NCBI GenBank assembly: GCA_013332095.1
Contig: JABENI010000011.1
Coordinates: 1-64,000, forward strand
From: Candidatus Bathyoplasma sp. NZ
GTDB taxonomy: Bacteria > Bacillota_I > Bacilli_A > MAG-NZ
Length of the DNA stretch: 64,000 nt
Direction: 5' to 3'
Shown here: piece after piece, positions 52,928 to 61,290 of the stretch
Numbering within the stretch: the first letter of the stretch is position 1
Layout: every line of letters starts with the position of its first letter
Program-made: the position numbers and the translations under genes
The notes under the pieces: model-generated
Database searches by the model: none
Told to the model about the DNA's origin: nothing
The model's input: only the letters and a program-made list of their open reading frames with translations

Positions 52928-55900
52928 TTATTCACTAAAATCCATTGATAGATAACGTTTGTACATTTTGTATCTTTCTTTAGCATATTTCATATTACTA
53001 TTTAATAAATTATCGGCTTCACTTTTATTGATCAATTTTATCGATACATAACGGTTTTCTGTCATTAAAAAGTCTATATATTTATCCCAATTAGGCTCTT
53101 TTGAATCAATTTGTAAGGGATTTTTCCCCTCTTTAGTTAAACGTGGATCATATCTAAAGATTGGCCAATATCCACATTCAGTAGCTAATTTTGCCTGCTT
53201 AAAGGCATTTACTAATCCCCCTTTAATACCGTGGGCAATACATGGAGAATAAGCGATAATTATCGATGGTCCATCATAACTTTCTGCTTCTCTCATCGCT
53301 TTAACAACTTGTGCTTTGTTCGCACCGTGGGAAATTTGTGCTACGTACACGTGTCCGTAACTGATTGCGATAGCAGCTAAGTCTTTTTTCTTACCTGGTT
53401 TTCCTGATGCTGTAAATTTAGCAACAGAACCAGTTTGACTTGATTTAGAAGATTGTCCTCCTGTATTTGAGTAAACTTCAGTATCTACAACTAAAATATT
53501 TACGTTATCTTGGTTAGCAATTACATGATCTAATCCACCGTAACCAATATCGTACGCCCAACCATCTCCACCGAAGATCCAATTAGATTGTCTTATAAAG
53601 TAATTTTTAAGAGTCAATAAATCTCCACATTTATCTTTGTTTTTTTCTAATATTTTAATTATAGCTGGTGAAACTTCTTTGGTTACTGAACCACTGTTTC
53701 TACCTGCTATCCATTTATCAACCAATATCTTAAATTCATTGTTGTTTAATTTTTCCTTTACTTCTGTTAATTTAAATTGAACTTGGTCTCTTAAAGTTTC
53801 AACTGAAATATGCATACCGTAGCCAAATTCTGCATTATCTTCAAATAGTGAATTTGCCCAAGCTGGACCTAAACCATCTTTATTAGTTGTATAAGGCGTA
53901 GCAGGGAAACTGGCACCGTAAATTGAAGTACAGCCCGTTGCATTAGCAATTACCATTCTATCACCAAACATTTGGGTAACTAATTTAATATAAGGTGTCT
54001 CTCCACATCCTGCACAGGCACCTGAGAACTCAAATAACGGTTGAGCAAATTGTGAACTTTTAGGATTAGATAATTTATCTATTAAATGTTCTTTGTAACC
54101 AACTTGATTAAAGAAATAATCGGCAATTTTTTGTTGACCTGCATCAATATTTTCCTGAATCGGTTTTGCGGCTAACGCTTTAACACCTTTTTTACCTGGA
54201 CAGACTTCAACACATAGATTACAACCAGTACAATCTAGTGTGGAAATTTGAATTGAATAATCTAAATCGACAAAGTCTTTCCCTATTGCTTTTAAAGCAT
54301 TCGTTTTAAGCGGTGAATTATCAGTTTCATCTTTCGTTGATAAAAACGGTCTAATTACAGCGTGCGGACAAGCGAATGCACACTGGTTACACTGAATACA
54401 ATTCTCACTTAACCAAATTGGAACTTCGACTGCAATTCCGCGTTTTTCATAAGCTGTTGAACCGTTGACCATTTTGCCATCAACTATATCTTCAAATGCC
54501 GACACCGGTAAATCGTAACCTTTAATTAAACTTACCGGATCAGCAATCTCTTTAATATAATTTGGTCTATTTTTGTCTACTTCTTTAATTTCGGCTTTTA
54601 AATTAGCCCATGCTGGATCTATTTTTACTTCTGCTAAACTTTCGCCACCTCTTTCGATAGCTTGATAATTCATTTTAACAATTTCCATTCCTTTAATTTC
54701 GTAAACCTTTTTAGCATATTTTTTCATTAATTCTTGGGCTCTATCATAAGGAATAATTTGTTCATTTAATTTAAAGAATGCCGATTGCATAATCGTGTTA
54801 ATTCTTTTTCCTAAACCAATCTCAGATGCTAACTCAACAGCGTTGATAATGTATAATTTAGCATTCTTTTTAGCTAGAGCAATTTTTACACTGTTAGGTA
54901 AAATATCTTGGACCGTTTCCACCGTTTCAATAGTGTTTAACAAAAAAGTTCCGCAGTTTCTTAATCCACTGATCATATCGTACTTATTTAAATAAGAATC
55001 TTGTGAACAACTTACAAAGTGTGGTGTATTAACTAAATAGGTGCTCTTAATTGGCTTTTTACCAAATCTCAAGTGCATCCTTGTAACTCCACCCGATTTT
55101 TTCGAATCATAACTCGAGTATGATTGTCCGTATAAATCAGTATTTTCTCCGATAATTTTAATCGTGTTTTTGCTGGCACCTACTGTACCATCGCTCCCTA
55201 GTCCAAAAAATAACAGTTCTGTTGTTGATTGATCTATTACTTCAATATGTTCGGGTAGCTGTTTTAATGATCTAAAAGTGACATCATCAACGATTCCAAT
55301 TGTGAATTGATTTTTTTGTTCGTTTTTCAAATTATCATAAACAGCAATAATTTGATTCGGGGTTACATCTTTACTAGATAATCCATAGATACCGCCAATT
55401 ATTAAGGGAGCATTTTCTTTTCCATAATAAATTGATAAAACATCCAAATACAGTGGTTCTCCAGGAGCACCTTTTTCTTTTGTTCGATCTAAAACGGCTA
55501 TCCTTTTAACTGATTTAGGCATCGCATCTAAAAAATATTTAGCACTAAACGGTCGATATAAATGAACGCTTAATATTCCTGTTTTTGAGCCTTTTTTATT
55601 TAAATAATCAATAACTTCTTCGGCAACTTCCGTAACCGAACCGATTGCAATTATTATGTCTGTAGCATCTTTATCACCGTAGTAGACAAACGGTGCATAT
55701 TCTCTACCGGTTACTTTGCTAATTTCTTTCATATAATTTGCAACGATATCCGGAACCGCTTCCCAATATTTGTTTTGTGCTTCTCCTGCTTGAAAATAAA
55801 CATCATCATTTTGGGCAGAACCACGAGTGATAGGATTATTAGGGTTTAAGGCTCTTCCTCTAAATTTTTCAACTGCTTTTCTATCCAACAACTTGTCAAA

Positions 55901-56470
55901 TACTTGATAGTCAATCATTTCTATTTTTTGGATTTCATGCGAAGTTCGAAAACCATCAAAAAAATGCATAAACGGCACACTAGATTTAATGGCACTTAAA
56001 TGAGCAACTCCACCTAAATCCATAACTTCCTGCACACTTCCACTCGCTAACATTGCAAATCCAGTTTGTCTTGCGGCCATCACATCTTGGTGATCTCCAA
56101 AAATTGATAGAGCGTGTGTTGCTAAACTTCTCGCTGCTACATGAATAACTCCTGGTAATAATTGACCCGCTATTTTATACATATTAGGAATTTTCAATAA
56201 TAGTCCTTGTGAAGCAGTAAAAGTTGTCGTTAATGCTCCCACTTGAAGCGAGCCATGTACGGCTCCTGCTGCTCCTGCTTCTGATTGCATCTCTATTACT
56301 TTTACTGGTACATCAAATAAATTTTTCATTCCTTTTGATGCCCATAAGTCTACCCACTCTGCCATCGGTGATGATGGTGTTATCGGGTATATACCGGCTA
56401 CTTCAGTAAATGCATATGAAGTATAAGCTGCTGCTTGATTTCCATCCATTGACTGGAATCGTTTTGTCAT
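52928..56470 (-). CDS. nifJ: Pyruvate:ferredoxin (flavodoxin) oxidoreductase
   Basis: 1180-aa single-chain PFOR. Domains in order: pyrimidine-binding (GIYPITPSSPMAEWVDLWA at the start), a long middle region with the gamma/CoA-binding part (about 415-625), two [4Fe-4S] clusters (CIQCNQCAFACPH and CTGCNLCVEVCPG, about 685-755), and the ThDP-binding domain with FGGDGWAYDIGYGGLDHV. It oxidatively decarboxylates pyruvate to acetyl-CoA and reduces ferredoxin, the hallmark of anaerobic fermentation. Monocistronic with its own promoter and terminator. Enzyme is oxygen-sensitive in most hosts. Confidence 0.98.
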   Translation of the reverse strand: MTKRFQSMDGNQAAAYTSYAFTEVAGIYPITPSSPMAEWVDLWASKGMKNLFDVPVKVIEMQSEAGAAGAVHGSLQVGALTTTFTASQGLLLKIPNMYKIAGQLLPGVIHVAARSLATHALSIFGDHQDVMAARQTGFAMLASGSVQEVMDLGGVAHLSAIKSSVPFMHFFDGFRTSHEIQKIEMIDYQVFDKLLDRKAVEKFRGRALNPNNPITRGSAQNDDVYFQAGEAQNKYWEAVPDIVANYMKEISKVTGREYAPFVYYGDKDATDIIIAIGSVTEVAEEVIDYLNKKGSKTGILSVHLYRPFSAKYFLDAMPKSVKRIAVLDRTKEKGAPGEPLYLDVLSIYYGKENAPLIIGGIYGLSSKDVTPNQIIAVYDNLKNEQKNQFTIGIVDDVTFRSLKQLPEHIEVIDQSTTELLFFGLGSDGTVGASKNTIKIIGENTDLYGQSYSSYDSKKSGGVTRMHLRFGKKPIKSTYLVNTPHFVSCSQDSYLNKYDMISGLRNCGTFLLNTIETVETVQDILPNSVKIALAKKNAKLYIINAVELASEIGLGKRINTIMQSAFFKLNEQIIPYDRAQELMKKYAKKVYEIKGMEIVKMNYQAIERGGESLAEVKIDPAWANLKAEIKEVDKNRPNYIKEIADPVSLIKGYDLPVSAFEDIVDGKMVNGSTAYEKRGIAVEVPIWLSENCIQCNQCAFACPHAVIRPFLSTKDETDNSPLKTNALKAIGKDFVDLDYSIQISTLDCTGCNLCVEVCPGKKGVKALAAKPIQENIDAGQQKIADYFFNQVGYKEHLIDKLSNPKSSQFAQPLFEFSGACAGCGETPYIKLVTQMFGDRMVIANATGCTSIYGASFPATPYTTNKDGLGPAWANSLFEDNAEFGYGMHISVETLRDQVQFKLTEVKEKLNNNEFKILVDKWIAGRNSGSVTKEVSPAIIKILEKNKDKCGDLLTLKNYFIRQSNWIFGGDGWAYDIGYGGLDHVIANQDNVNILVVDTEVYSNTGGQSSKSSQTGSVAKFTASGKPGKKKDLAAIAISYGHVYVAQISHGANKAQVVKAMREAESYDGPSIIIAYSPCIAHGIKGGLVNAFKQAKLATECGYWPIFRYDPRLTKEGKNPLQIDSKEPNWDKYIDFLMTENRYVSIKLINKSEADNLLNSNMKYAKERYKMYKRYLSMDFSE

Positions 56471-56509
56471 TAGATAAGCCTCCTATATTTTTATTATTTT
56501 TCAGTTTTG

Positions 56510-56538
56510 ATTATACAGCATTCTTGTTATTTATTCAA
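56510..56538 (-). promoter_or_regulatory. Promoter of nifJ
   Basis: TTGAAT, 17-base spacer, TATAAT on the minus strand about 40 bases before the start codon. Confidence 0.75.
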
Positions 56539-56623
56539 ATTATTTATTATATTATTTTAATTTTTATGCTTATTTAAATTATTTGCTTTTTTAAAATATT
56601 TAAACGCTTTTTTTTAAATCGCA

Positions 56624-56654
56624 TAAAAAAAGTGTAATTAATTACACTTTTTTG
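56624..56654 (-). terminator. Terminator of rplU-prp-rpmA
   Basis: Perfect palindrome AAAAAAGTGTAATTAATTAC... ending CACTTTTTTT on the minus strand, just after the rpmA stop. Confidence 0.85.
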
Positions 56655-56656
56655 TA

Positions 56657-56941
56657 TTATTCAGCTGCTGGATAGACCGAAACTTGTTTTTTATCTCGAC
56701 CTTTTCTTTCAAACTTAACGATTCCAGTTATTTTAGCAAATAAAGTGTCATCGCCACCTCTACCTACGTTTATCCCTGGCAAAACTTTAGTTCCTCTTTG
56801 ACGATATAGGATAGAACCTGCAGTTGCAAATTGACCATCACTTTTTTTAGCACCTAATCTTTTCGATTCTGAGTCACGACCATTTCTAGTTGACCCTACT
56901 CCTTTTTTAGATGCGAATAATTGGATATTTAACTTTAACAT
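56657..56941 (-). CDS. rpmA: Ribosomal protein L27 (with N-terminal extension)
   Basis: 94 aa. The mature protein begins at [20 protein letters not shown]; before it is the Bacillota-type extension [10 protein letters not shown], which the Prp protease removes. L27's new N-terminus reaches the peptidyl-transferase centre. The prp gene lies directly upstream. obg/spo0B, which follow rpmA in Bacillus, are replaced by a terminator and nifJ. Confidence 0.97.
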   Translation of the reverse strand: MLKLNIQLFASKKGVGSTRNGRDSESKRLGAKKSDGQFATAGSILYRQRGTKVLPGINVGRGGDDTLFAKITGIVKFERKGRDKKQVSVYPAAE

Positions 56942-56954
56942 TTTAAAGCACCTC

Positions 56955-57257
56955 CTATTTTAGCAATTTTATATGTTTAGGAAATTGTAATGCTAATTCC
57001 TCTAACGTTTCAATCATATTGTTAAATATTATTTTAATTTCATTTTTGAGATTGTATATCTCAACATTTAAAAAACCATCATCTTCAACCAGTTTATAAT
57101 CATCTTTTGCTATAAATTTTGAAATAGCATTTAGTGAAGTAATCACAATACTACTTGCTGAAGCACAAACAATGTCTTTATTTAAAGGTGCATACTTAGC
57201 ATGACCTTTCATTTCAAAGTAGATTACATTTTCAGTTTTATAACTTATCTCAATCAT
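56955..57257 (-). CDS. prp: Ribosomal-processing cysteine protease Prp
   Basis: 100 aa from the ATG at 57257. Catalytic His 19 (MKGHA) and Cys 31 (DIVCASAS) are 12 residues apart, as in staphylococcal Prp. It removes the N-terminal extension of L27, whose gene is next. Sits between rplU and rpmA as usual (ysxB position); the start overlaps the rplU stop region. Confidence 0.94.
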   Translation of the reverse strand: MIEISYKTENVIYFEMKGHAKYAPLNKDIVCASASSIVITSLNAISKFIAKDDYKLVEDDGFLNVEIYNLKNEIKIIFNNMIETLEELALQFPKHIKLLK

Positions 57258-57259
57258 CA

Positions 57260-57568
57260 CTAAGCGTTAATTTTGTTAATAACAACTCTAGTATAATTTT
57301 GACGATGTCCTTGTTTTCTACGATATTTCTTTTTTGGTTTAATCTTAAATATGATAATTTTCTTTTGTTTACCATGTTTTTCAATCGTACCTTCAACAGT
57401 AACTCCAGTCAAATATGGAGCACCGACTTTAACGCCACTATCTTGGATTAATAACACTTTGTCAAAAATCACTTTTTCTTCTACCTCTACATCTAATTTT
57501 TCGATATAGATAACAGTACCCTCTTCTACTCTTACTTGCTTTCCGCCAGTTTCAATCACTGCGTACAT
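57260..57568 (-). CDS. rplU: Ribosomal protein L21
   Basis: 102 aa; start [36 protein letters not shown] and [17 protein letters not shown] are classical. Binds 23S rRNA. First gene of the rplU-prp-rpmA operon behind an L21-type leader; GAGGAGG precedes the ATG. Confidence 0.97.
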   Translation of the reverse strand: MYAVIETGGKQVRVEEGTVIYIEKLDVEVEEKVIFDKVLLIQDSGVKVGAPYLTGVTVEGTIEKHGKQKKIIIFKIKPKKKYRRKQGHRQNYTRVVINKINA

Positions 57569-57570
57569 AA

Positions 57571-57650
57571 AAGCACCTCCTCGTTTATTATTTTAAACAC
57601 GCCATTGAGGTAAAATTTTACAACCTCTTCTGTGCGAAATTCATAGAACA
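57571..57650 (-). ncRNA. Ribosomal protein L21 leader (probable)
   Basis: The leader between promoter and rplU contains TTTCGCACAGAAGAGGTTG and CCTCAATGGCGTGTTT: an inner AGAGGTTGTAAAATTTTACCTC hairpin enclosed by CGCAC/GCGTG pairing. This resembles the L21 leader motif of Bacillota, believed to be the site of L21 autoregulation. Recognised from pattern and position, not scored. Confidence 0.6.
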
Positions 57651-57654
57651 TCTA

Positions 57655-57682
57655 ATTATATCATAAGAAAAATGAAAGTCAA
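57655..57682 (-). promoter_or_regulatory. Promoter of rplU-prp-rpmA
   Basis: TTGACT, 16-base spacer, TATAAT on the minus strand upstream of the L21 leader. Confidence 0.8.
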
Positions 57683-57737
57683 ATAATTTTTAATTGCGCT
57701 AATGATCTGCTTTTTAGACCCTAAATTAAAATCATAC

Positions 57738-57765
57738 AAAAAAAGCCTAGAAATAGACTTTTTTA
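57738..57765 (-). terminator. Terminator of the SEC-C/retropepsin gene
   Basis: AAAAAAGTCTA, loop TTTC, TAGGCTTTTTTT on the minus strand, 8 bases after the stop codon. Confidence 0.75.
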
Positions 57766-57772
57766 TAAAATG

Positions 57773-58330
57773 TTATTTACCACAGCAACGTTTATATTTA
57801 TTTCCACTTCCACAGGCACATGTTGTATTTCTGCCAATTTTACTTGATTTGTTTGGTTCTTTAGTTTCATTAACAAAATCTATATCTGCTTTTGATGGTA
57901 TTCTAAAAGTAAATGATGTTTTTCCCTTATTATTAGTTACTGCAAAATCACCTAAATTTATTATATCCATTCCTATTAAAGCGTGAATACCAAGCAATGG
58001 TGCTTCAGTAACTGTCACATCAGTAATTATTGCATTGTTTGGAAGTGCTATATCTATAGTATACGTATTTTGAATGCGAATACCGCCAGCAGTACTTACT
58101 TCAATTTGTCCTGTTGCTTTAAATTCATCTGCTGTGCAATATCTTCGGAAATAACACTACCTGTTGCTCCAGTATCCCAAAGTGCTATAAATTCTCCTTT
58201 AAAATTATCATTTTTTCCAATATATCTTGATGTAACTGGGTCATTTATTGCAATCTTAGATATTAATTTATTTTCAATTTTTGTAGATTTGAAAGTAAAA
58301 GATAAATGGCGTGGTTTTAAGTGTTTTCAT
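57773..58330 (-). pseudogene. Frameshifted retropepsin-like aspartyl protease with C-terminal SEC-C motif
   Basis: Joining three frames gives a coherent ~185-aa protein. It starts at the ATG at 58330 (MKTL), reads KPRHLSFTFKSTKIEN and the aspartyl-protease motif ALWDTGATGSVIS, continues IEVSTAGGIRIQNTYTIDI and LLGIHALIGMDIINLGDFAV (the second family signature), and ends in a SEC-C zinc motif CACGSGNKYKRCCGK. One extra A in the run at 58314-58317 and one missing A at about 58118-58121 break it. Either it is a recent pseudogene or these are homopolymer sequencing errors. The start overlaps the 3' end of its small upstream partner, so the pair was an operon. Confidence 0.8.
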
Positions 58331-58592
58331 TAAATTGTATTCTAGAATTACAATATTTTAATTCTACGTTCCCTTTTATACATTGTTGTACTAAAAAAGT
58401 CCCTACTTCATTACCATCCTTAATAGTTTTAGTTATTGCTTCTTGCTGACTGTCATATCTCCCTATAACTTTTTTTTCCTTAATAACAATATATTTACTA
58501 AAATATTTTTTCACAAAATTTTCCTGATTATCTAAATAAAATTGAAATTCGTCTTTTAAGTTCGGTTCCATATCAAACAACCTCCTTATCAT
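58317..58592 (-). CDS. Small protein upstream of the retropepsin gene, unknown function
   Basis: 91 aa, no membrane segment. NLKDEFQFYLDNQENFVKKYFSKYIVIKE and the following VIGRYDSQQEAITKTIKDGNEVGTFLVQQC look like a small alpha/beta domain of the DUF5678 sort. Such proteins are often encoded just before retropepsin-like proteases. Possible shorter start at the in-frame ATG MEPNLKDE (58571), which has AGGAGG about 10 bases ahead. The function is unknown. Confidence 0.7.
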   Translation of the reverse strand: MIRRLFDMEPNLKDEFQFYLDNQENFVKKYFSKYIVIKEKKVIGRYDSQQEAITKTIKDGNEVGTFLVQQCIKGNVELKYCNSRIQFNENT

Positions 58593-58786
58593 AAATATAC
58601 TATACCATAAATATTATTTCTGTTTATCATTTTTTTTATTTTCCATTCTAGATACTTCTTTTTTCTGTATCAAAAAAATCTAGCTAGAAATTAAACTATC
58701 AAACTTCATAAGTGTCCACTCTTAATAACTTAATATGCCTATTATTACATCATAAATTTTAAAGATCACATAAGTATATTATTCCT

Positions 58787-59479
58787 TTAATTGCAGGCAA
58801 TTATGTTCCTTTCATCTAATATTTCATTTTTATCAATATAGATATTATTGTAGCCTTTTTTAAAATAACTACTACTTTTTACTTTAATTTTATTTATTTT
58901 TAATTTTTTTGGTTTTGATAGTTTATCATTGATAAATTTTAAAAATCGCATACTGATATTTTTATAACTATTAATATTAGAAGCAATCACAAATAAAAAT
59001 ATTAAAATTTGATTAAAATTTCCTAAATATAAATAATATCCTAAAAGTCCTACTGAAAAAACAGTTGAATATATTAAAATTATTTTTATACTCAATTTAA
59101 ATCTTAAAAACTTAAACAGAATAATTTCTAATATTTTACCTCCATCTAGTGGAAAAACTGGAATTAAATTAAACATCAAAATCATTTTGTTTGCTTCACT
59201 TAAAGCAGGAACTTGCATCAATAATAGACTTCCTATCGGTCCACTAATAACGATTAAAAACTCTGACCATAAACTCACGTTTTCATCATTTTCTATTTCA
59301 AAAATTCCTCCGATTGGAAAAATCACTATTTTTTTAATTTTTCGTTTCTGCAATTTTGCTTGTAAAACATGACATAACTCATGAAAAATAACTGAAAAAA
59401 ATAAAATTAAAAATTTATCAATAATTCCTAAAAATAGAGAAATGATTATCAAAAGATAGGTCGTGTAATGGATTTTCAT
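58787..59479 (-). CDS. spoIVFB: SpoIVFB site-2-type intramembrane metalloprotease
   Basis: 230 aa from the ATG at 59479, which overlaps the spoIVFA TGA (TGATG). M50 family: zinc motif HELCH (HExxH, 33-37) in a membrane helix and the third ligand Asp in NLIPVFPLDGGK (112); several hydrophobic helices. It cleaves pro-sigma-K in the mother cell after SpoIVB relieves SpoIVFA inhibition. The C-terminal ~45 residues, where a CBS-like domain often lies, are short and lysine-rich here. Confidence 0.94.
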   Translation of the reverse strand: MKIHYTTYLLIIISLFLGIIDKFLILFFSVIFHELCHVLQAKLQKRKIKKIVIFPIGGIFEIENDENVSLWSEFLIVISGPIGSLLLMQVPALSEANKMILMFNLIPVFPLDGGKILEIILFKFLRFKLSIKIILIYSTVFSVGLLGYYLYLGNFNQILIFLFVIASNINSYKNISMRFLKFINDKLSKPKKLKINKIKVKSSSYFKKGYNNIYIDKNEILDERNIIACN

Positions 59480-59937
59480 CAATTGACAATTAAATAATAA
59501 TGTCCATTCTTCGAAGTGCCAATTTTACTTTCCATTTCAACGTAGTTATAAATGTTAGTATTTAATTTACTAATATTATTGTATTTGTAGTAATTACCAT
59601 CAACTCCTAATACAATAACTTCATACGCCTCACCTTTCCCTATTTTTACCACCACTCCATTTACATCTGAATAAACTTCTTGCGCACTAAAAACATATTT
59701 TTCACCTTCTTTTAAATCAACCACTCTTGTTGAAACTGTACTGCTATCATCCAACTTAAATACCTCTTTTAAATCATCGCTGTAAATTTCTAGTACTTTC
59801 ATGAAATTTGTGTGTTCACCAATCGTTTCTTTTATTTTCACTAAGACATTTCCTCTTGTAACTTCAAGTACCATAACTACAATTAAAATAAATAAAGAAA
59901 CATTAATTTTGTTTAAATTATTATATTTTTCTAACAT
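59479..59937 (-). CDS. spoIVFA: SpoIVFA-like regulator of SpoIVFB
   Basis: 152 aa: N-terminal membrane helix (about 12-28), then an external region ending in a degenerate LytM/M23 fold (GKGEAYEVIVLGVDGNYYKY, and ESKIGTSKNGHYYLIVN at the end) without catalytic residues. SpoIVFA holds SpoIVFB and BofA together and is cut by SpoIVB. It is shorter than Bacillus SpoIVFA (~260 aa), mainly in the N-terminal cytoplasmic part. Translationally coupled to spoIVFB. Confidence 0.85.
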   Translation of the reverse strand: MLEKYNNLNKINVSLFILIVVMVLEVTRGNVLVKIKETIGEHTNFMKVLEIYSDDLKEVFKLDDSSTVSTRVVDLKEGEKYVFSAQEVYSDVNGVVVKIGKGEAYEVIVLGVDGNYYKYNNISKLNTNIYNYVEMESKIGTSKNGHYYLIVN

Positions 59938-59969
59938 TCTATCACCTACATAAATCTATGTATTTGTAG

Positions 59970-60638
59970 TTAAATATAACCCTCTTCTTTTAAACTATAA
60001 TATTTTTCATTACCGATAATAACATGGTCTATTACATGTATTCCCATAATCTCACCTATTTCTACTAATTTTTTCGTTACTTCGATATCCTCAATACTAG
60101 GAATAGGGTCTCCACTTGGATGGTTATGGCTTAAAATAATCGATGCTGAAGATAACTTCACTCCCCATTTAAATACTTCTCTTGGATGGACAACAGAAAC
60201 GTTTAAAGAACCTTTAAAAATATTTTTTTTAGCTATCACCTTACTTTTAGAATCTAAATAAATACAGACAAATATTTCTTGTTTTAAGTTGTGCATTTCT
60301 TCTTTTAAAAAATTGTATACACTCAAAGGGTTCTTTAATTTACCGGTGGTAATTATCAAATTAACTCTTTTCCCTAGTTCTAAACTTGCTAATATTTTTA
60401 ATCCTTTTGCTTTTCCTATTCCATCAATTTTTAATAGTTCGTTTAAAGTAATTTCACTTAAATCATTTAATTTATCAATATTTTTTAACAGTACCCCACC
60501 TACTTCAATCGCTGATTTTTTTTTACTACCTGTACCGATAATTACTGCTAGTAGTTCTGAGTTAGATAATTTGTTAACTCCGTGCATAACTGCTCTTTCT
60601 CTTGGTCTTTCTTCTTCTTTAATTTCTCTAATTAACAT
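59970..60638 (-). CDS. radC: RadC family JAB/MPN-domain protein
   Basis: 222 aa from the ATG at 60638 (MLIREIKEEERPRERA, the usual RadC start). Helix-hairpin-helix region (about 30-90; LLKIDGIGKAKGLKILASLELG) and a JAMM metal motif SHNHPSGDPIPSIED (about 165-180). Function unsettled; the old DNA-repair label is not supported. The start overlaps the upstream gene by 11 bases. In Bacillus radC is followed by mreBCD-minCD before spoIVFA; here spoIVFA follows directly. Confidence 0.94.
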   Translation of the reverse strand: MLIREIKEEERPRERAVMHGVNKLSNSELLAVIIGTGSKKKSAIEVGGVLLKNIDKLNDLSEITLNELLKIDGIGKAKGLKILASLELGKRVNLIITTGKLKNPLSVYNFLKEEMHNLKQEIFVCIYLDSKSKVIAKKNIFKGSLNVSVVHPREVFKWGVKLSSASIILSHNHPSGDPIPSIEDIEVTKKLVEIGEIMGIHVIDHVIIGNEKYYSLKEEGYI

Positions 60639-61194
60639 ACGCGTTTTCAACAAACATTTTATAAGTTTGTATTTTTATCCTTTCTAATAGATCATTATCT
60701 GATACATTTTTCAAAAATACAACGTTAGAATATATTTCGATATTAACGTACTTGTTAGCCACAAATTGTTCACTTAAGATAAAACTTGTACTATTCAAAG
60801 AAGCGATATAATATTCTAATCCTAAGTTGTAAAATAAAAATTCTGTATCTGAAAATTCACTTATATAATTGTATAAGTATTCTTTTTTTACTTTACAATT
60901 ATCAACTATATTGTCAACAATGTTTTTCTGCTCAAAAATTCCCGTACTATTTATTCCGGCAATTATTGTAAAACGATTATTTTTGTAAACAGTTTCGTTA
61001 TAGACACCATTTACTTTAAGTTCGTTTTGAATTTCGATAATATCTTCAAAACTTTCGTATGTACCTACTTCTAATAAATAAACTAAAGTGTCGCTACTCT
61101 CTACGGTAGTTAATTTATTTTCCACAAAATAACCGGACATCGCTCCGATTAATATCGCTACTACTATACTGATTACGTTTATTTTTTTTTTCAT
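60628..61194 (-). CDS. SpoIIB-like SPOR-domain membrane protein
   Basis: 188 aa: short cytoplasmic start, one membrane helix (about 7-27), then a SPOR-like segment (VYLLEVGTYESFEDIIEIQN, YNETVYKNNRFTIIAGI) that in related proteins binds septal glycan. Similarity is weak, but the position between folC and radC is that of spoIIB in Bacillus, which guides engulfment proteins to the septum. Function by position and domain is inference. Confidence 0.65.
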   Translation of the reverse strand: MKKKINVISIVVAILIGAMSGYFVENKLTTVESSDTLVYLLEVGTYESFEDIIEIQNELKVNGVYNETVYKNNRFTIIAGINSTGIFEQKNIVDNIVDNCKVKKEYLYNYISEFSDTEFLFYNLGLEYYIASLNSTSFILSEQFVANKYVNIEIYSNVVFLKNVSDNDLLERIKIQTYKMFVENAYVN

Positions 61195-61255
61195 CTATTA
61201 TCACCGATTTATTTTAAAACATCTCCGTGTATTAATTTGTAAAAAAAAATAGTTA

Positions 61256-61290
61256 ATAAAAAAATAGTTTCAAAATAGCAACTATTTTTT
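61256..61290 (-). terminator. Terminator of folC
   Basis: AAAAAATAGTT, loop, AAACTATTTTTTT on the minus strand, beginning within the last codons of folC. Confidence 0.55.

Noticed and set aside
60289-60687. Long plus-strand frames antisense to radC, der, pnp, recN and rpsA
   Set aside because: They are shadows of well-supported minus-strand genes, lack ribosome-binding sites and show no family features.
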